From Monilinia fructicola (lineage: Eukaryota > Ascomycota > Leotiomycetes > Helotiales > Sclerotiniaceae): a DNA stretch of 64,000 nucleotides. Under the pieces are notes generated by a model that searched no databases, was not told the origin of the DNA, and was given only the letters and a program-made list of their open reading frames with translations. The first letter of the stretch is position 1, and each line of letters opens with the position of its first letter. Both the position numbers and the translations under genes were made by a program. Below are positions 36,888 through 48,846 of this stretch, one piece after another. The stretch is taken from the NCBI GenBank assembly GCA_008692225.1, contig VICG01000006.1:1307501-1371500 (forward strand), in the 5' to 3' direction.

Positions 36888-38148
36888 CCTTCACCTTATA
36901 GCACTGTTATCTCTACTTAACGCCCCCAAAATCAAACAGTAAGTCATTTATTCCATTATGTTTTTGCAAGTTAATTCGATTCCGTGTGACATCACCATCC
37001 CAAACTGCTCATCGAAATCTCTACTCTCCTTGATGTTGTTCCAGTGGACTTCAATCATCCAAATTTCTTCATCTTCTAGCGTAATTTTCATTAGATCTTT
37101 CTTTCTATATAATCCAAATTTATCCAGTGTAAGACCCCGAAACCCAGATAACCTGTCCTCGACAGTTTTCTCCTACCACTCCGCATGTTGAAATGTCTGA
37201 TTCTGAACATATGAATTCATAATGGCTGTATCCTGCAACCATCTGGATGGAGTCCAGTCTGTCTTGCCTGTAAATGAGAAGTTTTAAAGAAGGCTCAAAG
37301 ACTTGGAACCCTGACAGTAAGATCATTGTGTGATAAGACAATTCAAAGAAACGATTATCTTACTTGTGGTACAATACAATATTAATTTACCTTTTCACCC
37401 TTCTGCAATTGGCCTAATTCTATATTGGCTCTCCCTCGACCTTCGGTCCGGAAGGATCTTAGAATATTCCTTGGAGATCAACATCTGGTCGGAGGCTCGT
37501 CTTCAACTGAGTGGGTCAATCTAAGATCGGATGACATGTTCCAAGCACTTCTCTCATATACCGGTATTCTCATGCTTGATTTTACAGCGTTTAGTCGATG
37601 TTAACGCTGAATCTTGACCTCGTTCTGAAAAATGGTCTTTCGTTATCGCATAAAATCGAGGGCAAGGCAAGACTTTGGAATCACATACTAGTCTACGAAG
37701 GCTCACTCATGAAGATGTTCCTAATGTTGATACACTGTCAAAAGCGCGGTATGTTGAAGATTCAAGTTAAGGATGGAAATGAATCCTTTTGTGAAAAGCA
37801 GTCTGTGTGGTGGGGAAGTCGACATAGCTTCAAAGGCTAACACACTTAGTCCTAACGGCGTCAAAGTTAATACAATCACTTCCAGCATTTACTCGTGCCC
37901 AGATATTTAATTCCTACATGAATCTCTAGCTTTTGCATTTCCTCAAAATATGATCTTCCCTTGATTGTTTTTCTGTTGTCTTTGGTGTCGTCCACAAACC
38001 AAAACACTCACCACTCATTTATCTCCAATCGCTTTTTAAACACCCATCTTAGTGTGTATACTATATATGTCAATTTTCATACATCTTGACATATACCCGT
38101 AGCATCTTTTTCATACTGTCAAATGGATGGGTTCTATCAAATTACGTC
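36888..38148. other. Gene-free intergenic region
   Basis: Several frames of 60-80 codons (for example 37598-37840) occur, without recognisable domains or splice support. No gene is called. Confidence 0.5.
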
Positions 38149-39019
38149 ATGATTTTCTCCATAGTTCCGGCATACATTGCCAGCTGGGTGCCAGGCTCCC
38201 GACCAGAGCCATCAACACAATCAGTAGAACTTGACAGAATAGATGCCCACGGAAGATCAAATGCTCCTAATCTGAGTGATCGAATTAAAAAGGATATCGA
38301 AAATGGAGTGTATGTACTACACTACTTCATACTATGTCGCCCTGAATATCGCGACTTCTCAATCCCAATCGTACCTTAGCTGACTTCATTTTTCCAGATA
38401 CGATTGTCCCATTTGCCATGACACTATTGGGCCCGACGTAGGAAATATCTGGGCCTGCCTTTGCTGCTACCAGGTATATCATCCTCGATGTATCTCCCAC
38501 TGGGCTCAAACGTCCACTTGGTCACCAAGTTACCTGCCATGGCACTGTCCCACCTGCAAAAGCTTACAATTCAGCTACCCGAAAGCTGGATGCTGGTGTA
38601 GAAAAGGAGGTCTCACGCAGTCAACCGTTACTGCAGGTAGTTGCCACCGCTCCTGTTCAAGGGAGAATCGTTGTGGTACTAGGGTTAACTGTGTAACATA
38701 TACATGCCCATCAATATGTCATCCTGGGCCCTGTATTCCAATGGAATGCACTGAGCAGTGCGGAATGGAAAGGCTCCCTGATGAATCTATGACCGGAGCT
38801 AGCACATTCGATAATCAACAACCAGCCCCGACATACAGTTATCCTTTATTCTCTAATAACATGACAAACAATACATATGCACCCTCAAGAATGTCAAGAA
38901 GCATATACGGATACGATGATTTCGTCAACCGTGGAAGGAACATCTTCGGTCTACAAACCAATTCCCAACGACGCAGTCGCATCGGTTTAATCAATAGCAA
39001 CGATAGTCCAGCGTTCTGA
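38149..39019 (+). CDS. RING-type and NF-X1-type zinc finger protein, short
   Basis: Two exons. The start ATG at 38149 (MIFSIVPAYIASWVPG) leads through NLSDRIKKDIENGV. An intron (donor gtatgt near 38314, acceptor at 38398) joins directly to YDCPICHDTIGP. The RING-CH-like finger continues CLCCYQVYHPRCISHWA and ends WHCPTCKS. After that come Cys-rich segments CWCRKGG, GSCHRSC, CGTRVNCVTYTC and ICHPGPC, which resemble NF-X1 finger repeats, then a polar tail. Full NF-X1/FAP1 proteins have many more fingers, so this is a truncated relative, possibly an E3 ubiquitin ligase or transcription-related factor. The stop codon TGA (39017-39019) overlaps the ATG of the next gene by one base. Confidence 0.65.
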
Positions 39020-40384
39020 TGGATGACGTACTTGTTCTTCTGGTCCCTCTCAGTATAATCAACGCCCTTGTCATCTTGTGGACCACATCACGTATCGAAA
39101 GATATACCCTGCCGCTCTCGCACCAAAAATTTACCGAAGGTACCTTTCGCGGCAAGGAGCAACTCCTCTGCCTGGGTGCGGGAGCTATACTCGTCTTGTT
39201 CAATACGGTTCTATGGGGTTCGATATTAGTTAGGCTTAACTTTTGTTTGAGGGAGAGGTTTGGGTTAAATACATCCCGTCCACCATTGACACACGATACT
39301 CCGATCAACACGATGAAGATCATAATTTCAAAAGTGCTCCCCATTATTTATTGGCTTATTTATACCGGCATTGCTATCATTCTTCCGTGCATGTAAGATT
39401 CTTATCTCCTTTATTTACGTCTCTCCCTCATCATAATACTAACATCCCCAGGTTATGCTTCGGACCTGGTTTCTTCTGGAAATTCCAAATGGAAGGCACA
39501 TGCCGTGAATTCGACACAAATATTAGGATCCATGACCCCGGTGCCGATTACTTCGGGCTCCAAAACAAGACCCTTGAGAAGCAACAAGCTTTCGCTCCTT
39601 TGTACACCAAAGCACGTAGCCGATATGATTATCCATCTCCCGAAGATTACGAATCGCACCAATTCGGCATCGATCTCTTCAACATTACCAAAATCAACGC
39701 AACAGACCCATCATCCGCAACACGGAAACCCTTCGAAGAGCACTGGCGAATCATGGGTATCTATGGTGGAAAACCATTACACATGGACTTCGACCTCCTG
39801 CACCACGCCTGGCGCATCAACGAAGGCTCCATCAAAATAGACAGCAATAATTCTAGCAGCTACTTCCACCGTGGCCAGTTCTCCAAGTCTGCCATCCCCA
39901 ATTTTGCCACCGCAATCCAAATCTCACACTGGTGAGGAATGGAACGTGGACCCCCACGAGTGAAAATAACCGCCATACTTCGTTGCCCGAGTTGAAACTG
40001 CACATTCCGCATTGGTACCTGTTTGATAAGAACTGCGTGTATCAGAGCTATATGCGAGTTTTCAAGGAGGGAGTCGGGGAAGAGGGATTCAGCAGGAAGG
40101 AAATTGGGGAGCGGAAGAGAACAAAATGGAAGATCTGGAAGAGTGAAAGTAGGAGGGAGGAGGTGCTTAGGACGGCTAGTTATGGGTATGGGGGGCATTT
40201 GGGATTGGAGGTTTGTGCTAGGAGGAATGAGTATACATGGAGTAGGAATGGAAAGATGGGGAGGGAAGAGGGAATGGGAGACGATCTTTTGGTGCCGCTG
40301 GGGTTGATGGCGGTGGTTAGGAAGAATATGAGAGAGGAGAGGGGGATGCTTAAGCATGGGTGTAAATGGACGGTATATGGATAG
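39019..40384 (+). CDS. Predicted membrane protein with large extracytosolic C-terminal part, one frameshift
   Basis: No family recognised. The ATG at 39019 overlaps the previous stop. Three hydrophobic helices are visible: VLVLLVPLSIINALVILW, LLCLGAGAILVLFNTVLWGSI and VLPIIYWLIYTGIAIIL. An intron at about 39395-39451 joins PCM to LCFGPGFFWKF. The rest (WRIMGIYGGKPLHMDFDLLHHAWRINEG and LPELKLHIPHWYLFDKNC) is polar with several N-glycosylation sequons. The frame breaks at about 39919-39921, where one A seems to be missing from a run; the following frame continues without stops to 40384. The C-terminal quarter is rich in Lys, Arg and Glu. Whether this is a separate gene or the far part of the RING/NF-X1 gene cannot be decided here. 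Confidence 0.5.
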
Positions 40385-40801
40385 GCGTTTTGGGCTCGTG
40401 ACATCTGGCTAGACGATATGTAACACATGAATTAATTTAGACTTTAGAGATTGTATGGAGTTAGAGTATGATGTTATAATAATTTAATCACCTTAATAAA
40501 TTCTCTCGCATTTCTTCAATTGTCGAGCGGTCTGTTGAAAATAAAGTTGCCATTGCACATAGCTCCTAACAATCAAACATCCTTGGACGTCCATTCGAAG
40601 CTAGCTTGATAGATATCTGAAGCTCCAAGTTGTATCCTTCGGATGAGGAACTTGATATAGCTTCAATCGAAGCTCAATCTTTCATAACCCTCCCGTCAAC
40701 ATCAGATAGTCCAGTGAACTGGCTTGTTATAAGTATAACTAGAGTTGTTTCGGCTTTCAGAACAAGCTGAATCAAACGATTATTCTGCCAAGTGAATGTT
40801 T

Positions 40802-41325
40802 CCAAGTTTTATTCATTGTCTTTGCGCCAATTCCTCCCTTCAAGCTTTCGATCCTATGCCCCATCTCCTCATCGCCAGTGTAGCTCGTCAAGTCGGAGAT
40901 TGGGCTATCGAAAGTATGTATTCCGAAGTTGGAGGCATACGATGCTAGCTGACCGCTGATTCCCAGCACCCGAAAACGGCGTTTGAATTCCAGAATTCCT
41001 TCAAAACAAAGGCATCATCGGACTATCTGAGCTCGGTAACAAGAAGGGCAAACTGACCCTCAAAGAAATCCATGACCTAGTTCACTTTCGCGAGCGGGTT
41101 CTCGAGCCGCTCCTCGTAGTCCTTGCAAGAAATTACAAAACCTGCACCGCGACCGCGCTGCGTCCCGCGACAGATCGAATGATACCCTTCCTCCAAATCG
41201 CGATGTTTGGAGACCTGTTCGCGAGCAACGTGCGGAACTTTTGCGAGCCAGGAGCTGTGGTCTTATACATTGTTATTTTCTACACATACAGTATGCCGCA
41301 TCTCCCGGCCAAATTACACTCCTAA
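40802..41325 (+). pseudogene. Remnant of an unrecognised gene with one in-frame stop
   Basis: A frame running through AFDPMPHLLIASVARQVGDW has a normal-looking intron at 40914-40966 (gtatgt...ccag) and continues TPENG. It then meets a single TGA at 40984-40986. After that it stays open for 112 codons (GLSELGNKKGKLTLKEIHDLV, FLQIAMFGDLF) to TAA at 41323-41325. No in-frame start was identified. The layout suggests a decayed or truncated gene. I cannot name its family with certainty. Its end overlaps the 3' end of the BioDA gene by about 12 bp. Confidence 0.4.
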
Positions 41326-44081
41326 GATTCCTCCCAATCTCTGCTCAATGCTCTTCACCTGCTCGGTAGTCATAACCTGACTACCCATGATGTAAATCAC
41401 ATTGCCCAATATCCTCGCATGAATATTCCATTCGTTTGATTCCCCTTCCACCTGCCCACCAAGCAACCTGTCCCTCACCACCTCCGTAACCTTCGAGGTA
41501 TATCCTCCACCCTGCTCATCCTTGAACGTAATCGCCAACACACTGCCCAACGCAATAACTCCATCTACCGATTCCAGATGTGAGAGTGAGGTTACGAAGT
41601 TCTTACTCCATACACTCCAGACTTGGGTTTTGTCGTCTTTCTCAATATTCTTCTTCACCTCTGTTTCTGTTGCCGTACCCGTTATCGTCTTTGATTGAGA
41701 GGTGGTATCAAAAGCCCAATCCCGCCTGAAAGCTTCCCAATGCCCATCTTTGTCAGTATCTAATGACTGCATAGTTTCTAACCCTACACGAGCAACCTCG
41801 CAACCCACAGCATGACCGGTATAACTATGGCCATGCAACAGCGCTTCACTTTTCTCATCGCCAAGGAAAGCTTCGTAGATGTTTTCGCTCGCGAGAGTTG
41901 TGCATAGAGGCAGTAGACCACCCGTTAATAGTTTGGCGTGTACGGAGATATCGGGGTGTGTGTGTAGAAGAGTGGAGGGACTGAAATGACCGAGTCGGTA
42001 GAGCCCGGTGAGCACCTCATCGTGTATTATGGGGAGGCCGGTCCAATTGGTAGACGAGGAGAGAGGGGTTTCGGGTGGTGTGGGATTTTTTTTGCCGAAA
42101 AAGTTATCGGGTGCATTGCGTATGAAGTTTGTGAGGGTGCGTTGAAAGAGAGGATCGCTGGACTTAACGTTAGGGAGAGTCTTGAAAAAATCACAGATGA
42201 AAGGAACTTACCAAAATAACATACCACCGGCGCCAAGAATGATTGGTTCGATAACTAATGCACCGAATTTCATCCCCTTCTCATGTGCCCTCTTCAGCTC
42301 CTCCTCAATATGTTTTTCATACTTTTCCCTCAGTTTGCTGGTGTCTCTCTGTGAGCCAAAGACATCTTCTAGTTTATCAAAACTCTCCTCAATATTTTCA
42401 CCAGTTATATCATGAACGACCCATTTCCCATTTTTCATCCAAACTTTTGGTACGTCAAACCATAGCCCTCTTCCTTTATACCAATGTACCTTTTCGTTAT
42501 AAACACTTCCCTCACTAAGATCCATGGCTCCGATAGTGTCACCATGGTAACTACCTTTTAACCCTATGATGCCTACTTCTTGCCTCTCTGCTCTGTCGTT
42601 TCCCCATTGGTAATATTTACCAGCAGCAGTTAAAGCCATTTTCACTGCAACCTCCATGCCGGTACTACCATTATCGGAATAGAAGACTCGAGATAATCGA
42701 GGGTTCTTGAGATTAGTCAGAAGATGATTAGCAAGTTTTAGAGCCGGTGAGTGGATGGTGGATGCGAAAATGCAGTGGCCATATCGGCCTGATGCATAGG
42801 CTGCTGCTAGAGCAAGTTGGGGGTTTCCATGACCCAAACCTTGGGTCCACCAGGATCCTGAACCGTCTAGTGTGGGTGTGAGGAGATTATCTTGGGTTTG
42901 TTGTTGGAGGGTGGATTCGCTTGAGTTAGGCGATGCCAAGGTCTGGAAATAATCTCCGTATGCAGAATCAATGGGGAGTATGGTTTCGGGTGAAAGGTGT
43001 TTCATTTGAGTGAATGGATACCAGATTGTTTTATGCGCTCTTGTGGCCATTTGTTCTAGATCCTCGATGCGTGAGATGTTTCGTCGATGAGACGCCTGTA
43101 GTAAGGCTTCAATCTCGCCAGATTGAGTAACGCTTGAGTAGTAAGATGCCATGGATTCTTCATCATCTTTTATATCTGGTAGCTGTTTCGGTGGTGGAGG
43201 AATAACTGTTGTTGTTATGCCTCTTTCTTGGAAATATTTAGAGAGGTATGCATAATTTCCGTATCTTTCTTCTTGAAATATTAATACCGATTCTATATCA
43301 TAACCTCGAAGATGTAGACCTGCTACCGCATTAGTATCAGTGTGATTTGAAGTCATTCTAGATAATCCAAAAGCCTTCAAGTATTTCAAGAGGATTGAGC
43401 AACATACTCTCCCAAGCACTAATCGTCGCCGAAATTCCACCTAGTTTTGGATCGCCAACGAGAAATACTGGCATCCTCAATGGCCTCAATGCATCAACCT
43501 GACTTGTGCCAGAAGGTGTTGGTGAGTGTACACCACCGGCACCTTCCACTATTATGAGCCCTTCTCTTCCTTTTTCCTTGCTTTTTGTCCATTTCTGAAC
43601 TTGTTCCGAAATTGCTGTGACAATCTCGTGATCATTTGGTGGCTGCACGTGGTTTCAGTCAGCGAAGTTTTCCGAGCTAGATAATCTTCCAATTCTCAAG
43701 ATCAGAGCATTTCAATCTTGACTAATGTCACTTGAGCAATAAAATCGGCCCAGCCTCCTCCTACTCTGATCCTGTCTATCAAACGAAAGCTATCAAACCC
43801 ACCTTCACCCCTCTTGCCGCTATATGTGGACTGACAGCCTCTCCATACCTAAACAAACATTCTATTTTCGTCCCCTTTGCAAACTTCCCAATATGCCCAT
43901 CATCAGCCTCATTCAATGGACCCGTAGAGACAGGCTTGAGATAATATGGGGTTTGTTTCCTGGAGAGAAGCTGCCGACATAGAAGAGTCGAGAATATTGT
44001 TTTCCCTAGAGATGTATTGGAGGCCGTGAGGTGGTAAACAGGAAGTGACCGGGAGAGAAGTGAGGGTGGTGGTTTGTACAT
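41314..44081 (-). CDS. bioDA: Bifunctional dethiobiotin synthetase / DAPA aminotransferase
   Basis: Carries out two consecutive biotin steps: KAPA to DAPA (PLP-dependent, SAM as amino donor by family) and DAPA to dethiobiotin (ATP and CO2). The N-terminal BioD part has the P-loop ASNTSLGKT, KPVSTGP and VEGAGGVHSP. The C-terminal BioA part has WYPFTQMKHL, GSWWTQGLGHGNP, the PLP-phosphate contact region YSDNGSTGMEVAVKMAL, YHGDTIGAMDLS, IIHDEVLTG with the cofactor-binding Asp, and the PLP lysine in SVHAKLLTGG. Three introns restore the frame: AARG to PPNDHE, WES to LHLRGYD, and MLFC to DPLFQRT. ATG at 44081. No frameshift. The BioF gene is divergent across about 455 bp, giving a bidirectional promoter. 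The fused arrangement is the usual one in fungi and plants. Confidence 0.93.
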
Positions 44082-44536
44082 TGTGGGAAGGTGAGGGAGA
44101 ACAGATGAGAGGGTGAAAGAAGCTCAGTTAATTCAATTGTTGACTCAAATATCGACATTGAGGGGCGAGTAAAAGATGGTGGGGTAGCTTGCATGGATTG
44201 CATGGATTGCAGTGATTTCCTGTAAATATTGACTCTCATTGGATCAAACGAGCCTTTACCCCTGAACTATCTCCACAGTAGCTTTCAAAACACTAAATTC
44301 GATCCAAGGGCCAAGGGAAAACTCCATGCTGGCTCGGACTTGCACACACTTGCCAATGCCAACCTACTCTCTCGGCGATCCTTCAACAATTTTTGCCAAA
44401 GAGACAGATAGATGGATCAACGGACCCGAGCCAAAGCTTCGTGACTCACGAATCATATCATATCTTCCTCTTGCATCCATCTTTACAATGTAGCCGTAGT
44501 AAGATCACTCTATCACATATCACAATCCCACACAGA
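44082..44536. promoter_or_regulatory. Bidirectional promoter region of bioDA and bioF
   Basis: The 455 bp between two divergent biotin genes must supply both promoters. A short upstream frame overlapping the 5' UTR of bioF is open from 44393. No specific operator is identifiable. Confidence 0.5.
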
Positions 44537-46063
44537 ATGCCTACACTCGAAGAATCCATGACCTCGGCCCTCAAACGGCGAGCTCAGAAATCCTCTTTGA
44601 GAAATTTATCTTTACCATCTACAATACAAACGTCATCGGGTCGAATACCGATTGATTTCTCTTCGAATGATTTTCTCTCCCTCTCAACATCTCCACTTCT
44701 ACACAATGAATATCTTTCACTGCTTCATACTCATCTCTCTCCACCCTCCTCACAAGACGGATCCCCAACTTCATCCTCGAATTCAAACCCGCCAACTTTA
44801 GGTAGCACAGGTTCTCGCCTGCTTACCGGGAATTCCCCCCTGGCTCTTGATCTCGAGTCTCAAATCTCGCAATTTCACCGCTCTCCATATCTTGGGCAGG
44901 GTGCTCTTCTTTTCAATTCTGGATTTGATGCTAATTCCGCATTTTTTGCTTGCGTTCCCCAGAAAGAAGATGTTGTAGTCTACGATGAACAGATTCATGC
45001 TAGTGTGCATGAAGGTACGAGGGGGTCACGTGCTAAAAGGTTTGTTGCTTTTGGGCATAATGATGTTGAGGATTTGCGGAGGGTTTTGAGAAGTGTGAGG
45101 GAAGAGGGGAAGCGAAAGGAATGTTTTTTGTGGCAGTGGAAAGTTTGTATAGTATGGATGGGGATGTATGTCCTCTACGCTCAGTGGTAGAAGTTGTCGA
45201 GGAGAATTTTGGACTAGGAGGTGTTACTGAGGGAGGAAGGGGATACGTTGTGGTGGATGAGGCACATTCGACTGGAGTTTATGGGCCAGAGGGACGAGGA
45301 TTGGTTTGTGAAGTAGAATTAGAAGGAAAGATTTTTGCAAGGTTGCATACTTTTGGAAAAGCACTTGCGGGCAATGGTGGTATGTTCTTTCTCGGATTTC
45401 CCTTCTATTTTTTCCATTGCCAAACTAAGTGCTAAAACCAAAATAGCTATCATCTTGACCACACCCCTAGTCCGCCACTACCTTTTGAACTACGCCCGGC
45501 CTCTCATCTACAGCACCTCGCTCTCCACCCCATCTCTCCACCTCATCGCTGCATCCTACTCACTTCTCCTTTCCTCCGCCACCGTTCCCCTACAATCTCA
45601 TCTACAATCTCTCTCTCTTCACTTTAAATCTTTACTCTCTCTCATGCCATCATCATCCTACCTGAAACCACAACCTCAACATCTTTCACCAGAAACCGAA
45701 AACCTAAATTGGACACCCATTTTCTCTCTTGAGACCCCGGAGCCAAGGCAACTAGCAACTTATTGTCAAAAGGCGGGGTATAATGTGAGACCGATAATGA
45801 GTCCGACGGTTAAAAAAGGGAGTGAGCGGGTAAGGGTTTGTTTGCACTCAGGAAATACGATCGAGGAGCTTGAAGGCTTGGTGAAATGTGTCAGGGCGTG
45901 GATTGAGCTGATGGAGAAGAGAGTACAGGTCTCGTCTGGAATGGAAATAGGTCTGCAAGGTCATCGCTCACCGGTCTCAGGAGAAGCAATTGGAGAGGGA
46001 TATGGCTCTGGTGTGGGTTTAAGTTTCAAGGGGAGAACTGCAACGGAGAAAGCAAAGTTGTAA
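44537..46063 (+). CDS. bioF: 8-amino-7-oxononanoate (KAPA) synthase, peroxisomal
   Basis: PLP enzyme of the alpha-oxoamine synthase family, condensing pimeloyl-CoA with alanine. The ATG at 44537 (MPTLEESM) is preferred over an in-frame ATG at 44393 because it matches the family start. Visible motifs: IPIDFSSNDFLSLS, LGSTGSRLLTGN, LLFNSGFDANSA, VAVESLYSMDGDVCPL, VVVDEAHSTGVYGPEGRG and the PLP lysine in HTFGKALAGNGG. An intron (45380-45445) leads into LTTPLVRHYLLNYARPLIYSTSL. The C-terminus ends AKL, a type 1 peroxisomal signal, as known for fungal BioF. One break at about 45114-45122 (one base missing before MFFVAVES) splits the frame; the family sequence continues on both sides, so it is probably a sequence error. 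Confidence 0.85.
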
Positions 46064-47437
46064 TGAATGTTAGATCGATGATGACCTGTCATCAAGGCAC
46101 AAATTTGAAATGTATATATGACGATACAAAAATAACCATAAGCCAAAGACCAACAACCGCAAATTACAGGGAGAATGCCAAGCCCTGTTCTGAATAAACT
46201 ATTCGCAATCCCTTGATTGTCCCCTCGACATAATTAATCAAGATCAAAAATTTAAATTGAGCACATCTGAAAGGCACTCCAAGAAACCTTCAGGATCCTT
46301 TGACAGATTGGTTGGATGAAAATCATCGCACCTCCAAGACTGCCTACTTACAGTATCATGAAGCTGCCAGAGAGTATGCAAATCAAGGGCCAAGACAACG
46401 TCTACCGGGCCAATTACATGACTCCTTCAGGGTTTCATTCCATCAATTGAAAGTTTCAAAACAGATACCGTATCTGCAGAAATCATATTATATGGGGTCC
46501 TGTCGTATCAGCGCATGATTTGCGTACTTTCCAGCGGCACAAGTATCTACGCCGATTCTACGGAGTACAGCATAGTTTTCAACTCGGGTCTCGGCGCCAA
46601 CGCAGCAGAAAATCAAAGTTCGGAGGCTGGAACTTCGGCCCTTATCGATTGCACACATGACCGTTGATTGGCACCGAGCGCGGGTATTGTCCTGTGTCTA
46701 TCCTCTGTACAATGTACATGCTCATGCCCATTATCCAAACCCAGAGACTCTCTCTTCGCATTTTAGATCTTCGACGGAGCCCCCTCCCCATCTACACCTC
46801 AATCAATGCTTCCGTCACCCATTTGCCAATCCCAACACTCGACATGGCTCAATGTCGATCGTGCTCAATCTTCAAATCTTATTCCAGGCCAAGCAATGGC
46901 AGCCCAAGCCTCGGGCCAAGCATCAAGCTCCATCCCCGCTGTCACGGCGTTACCTTACAGCACTGTACTCCGTATGTACTGTAACCATGAGTGGGCCGGC
47001 CCGTGCAGAAGCTCGCAGAAGCTTTGAATCTAGCGGCGGGGCATCTCAACAAATTATCGGTCCGGGTATCGTCGAGTTGCTAATTATCTTATCTGATTGG
47101 AGGATAGGGGCGGGGATATATCATCTGGGGTTGAGGTTACATGAAGGATTTGTGTAAGCTCGCCCAGGAAAAAGAAACCCCTCGTTTAGGCTGTGTGTGT
47201 GTGGATGTGTGTGACTTGTCTTATCATTCCTGTTATGTGTCGACTCACGATTTAGTCCGTACGTTATTAGGTGTTTGCTAAGGTTAGCTTCGTTGAGAAA
47301 TATCTGTCGAGCTTGAAATTGTTTACACTTTTGCTTTCTTTCTTTCTTTCTTTCTTTCTTTCTACATTGTCATATACCCTTCGGACGGCGAAGAGTGTAT
47401 AACATACAACGTTAGATTACCCCTCAGTCAGTCCATC
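46064..47437. other. Intergenic region in the biotin cluster
   Basis: No gene was recognised; several frames of 60-160 codons (46300-46518, 46657-47157) lack family features. It contains the upstream region of bioB with a TTTC microsatellite at about 47335-47363. Confidence 0.5.
47335..47363. repeat. TTTC microsatellite upstream of bioB
   Basis: About seven TTTC units, roughly 75 bp upstream of the bioB ATG, so probably within its promoter or 5' UTR. Pyrimidine-rich tracts are common in fungal core promoters. Confidence 0.85.
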
Positions 47438-48846
47438 ATGGCCTCTCTAAGACTCCCCTCCCTATCCCACCCCCTCATCCTGCGAAGCCTTCGCTCCACC
47501 ACCCACAAACTCTCACCCTCAACCTCCATTGCCTTTCGCCAGCAAATCCAAATCCAAGCCCAACCCTCCAGAAGCTATGGTGTTGTATCATCTGTTCCTC
47601 CGGAAGCAACAGAAGCAGCAACGGTCAAAAGAGACATCTACCAAGAAGCCTTGAATGCAGCCGAGCCTCGCAGCAATTGGACTAGAGAAGAAATCAAAGA
47701 GATCTACGATAAACCATTGATGGAATTATGCTGGGGCGCGGGGAGTGTGCATAGAAAATTCCACATACCCGGAGCGATCCAGATGTGTACCCTGTTGAAT
47801 ATTAAGACGGGAGGCTGTTCGGAAGATTGCTCCTAGTATGTTATTCTCGCGTTTTCTGTTTCGTTGTTCTTTCCCATTCGCCGTCCTAAATATCTTCCCT
47901 TGTCCTGTCAACTCACCCGATCATGTACGAAAACAAAAGACTAACATGATGACCCAGCTGCGCGCAATCATCCCGCTACCAAACCGGTCTCAAGGCCTCC
48001 AAGATGATCTCCGTCGAATCCGTCCTCTCCGCCGCCCGCATCGCCAAAGACAACGGCAGTACCCGTTTCTGTATGGGGGCCGCCTGGCGTGACATGCGCG
48101 GCCGCAAAACCAATCTCAAAAACGTGAAGACAATGGTCAGCGAGATCCGCGGCATGGGTATGGAAGTATGCGTCACGCTTGGAATGATTGATGCAGAGCA
48201 GGCCCAAGAACTCAAGGAAGCGGGGCTGACGGCGTATAACCATAATGTGGATACGTCGCGGGACTTTTATCCCAAGGTTATCACGACGAGGAGTTATGAT
48301 GAGAGATTGAATACCATCAAGAATGTGAGGGATGCGGGGATTAATGTGTGCACGGGAGGAATCTTGGGGCTGGGCGAGAACAAGTCTGATCATATCGGAC
48401 TGTTGGAGACGGTAGCCACGCTGCCTGCGCATCCGGAATCGTTCCCTGTTAACATGTTGGTTGCCATCAAAGGAACACCATTGGAAGGTAACAAGAAGGT
48501 GGAGTTTGAGAATATGCTGCGAATGGTGGCCACAGCTCGAATCGTCATGCCCAAGACCATTGTACGATTGGCGGCGGGAAGAGGGGAGCTGAGTGAGGAA
48601 CAGCAGGTTCTGTGCTTCATGGCTGGTGCCAATGCGGTCTTTACTGGGGAGAAGATGTTGACTACGCCTGCTGTGGGATGGGGTGTTGATTCGGTGGTTT
48701 TCAACAGATGGGGATTAAGACCCATGGAGAGCTTTGAAGTTGATGCCTTGAAGAACGATAAACCTCCCGTGAGCGAGCCAGTTTCGGCCCCGGAAATCTT
48801 GAAGGAGGAAAGCAAGGCAGAGGGGTCAGGTCCAACGGTTGCATGA
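47438..48846 (+). CDS. bioB: Biotin synthase (radical SAM)
   Basis: Inserts sulfur into dethiobiotin to make biotin, using a 4Fe-4S radical SAM cluster and a second 2Fe-2S cluster, in mitochondria in eukaryotes. The ATG at 47438 begins a presequence-like N-terminus rich in Ser, Arg and Leu without acidic residues. The catalytic domain starts at about residue 70. The radical SAM CxxxCxxC motif lies in GGCSEDCSYCAQSSRY and is interrupted between S and Y by an intron (47835-47958). Downstream are FCMGAAWR, CVTLGMI, AYNHNVDTS, CTGGILGLGE, PVNMLVAIKGTPLEG, RLAAGRGEL and ANAVFTGEKMLTT. The frame is clean to the stop at 48846. It completes the bioDA-bioF-bioB cluster. Confidence 0.95.

Noticed and set aside
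46300..47157. Frames between bioF and bioB
   Set aside because: No family features; the composition resembles promoter DNA of the region.
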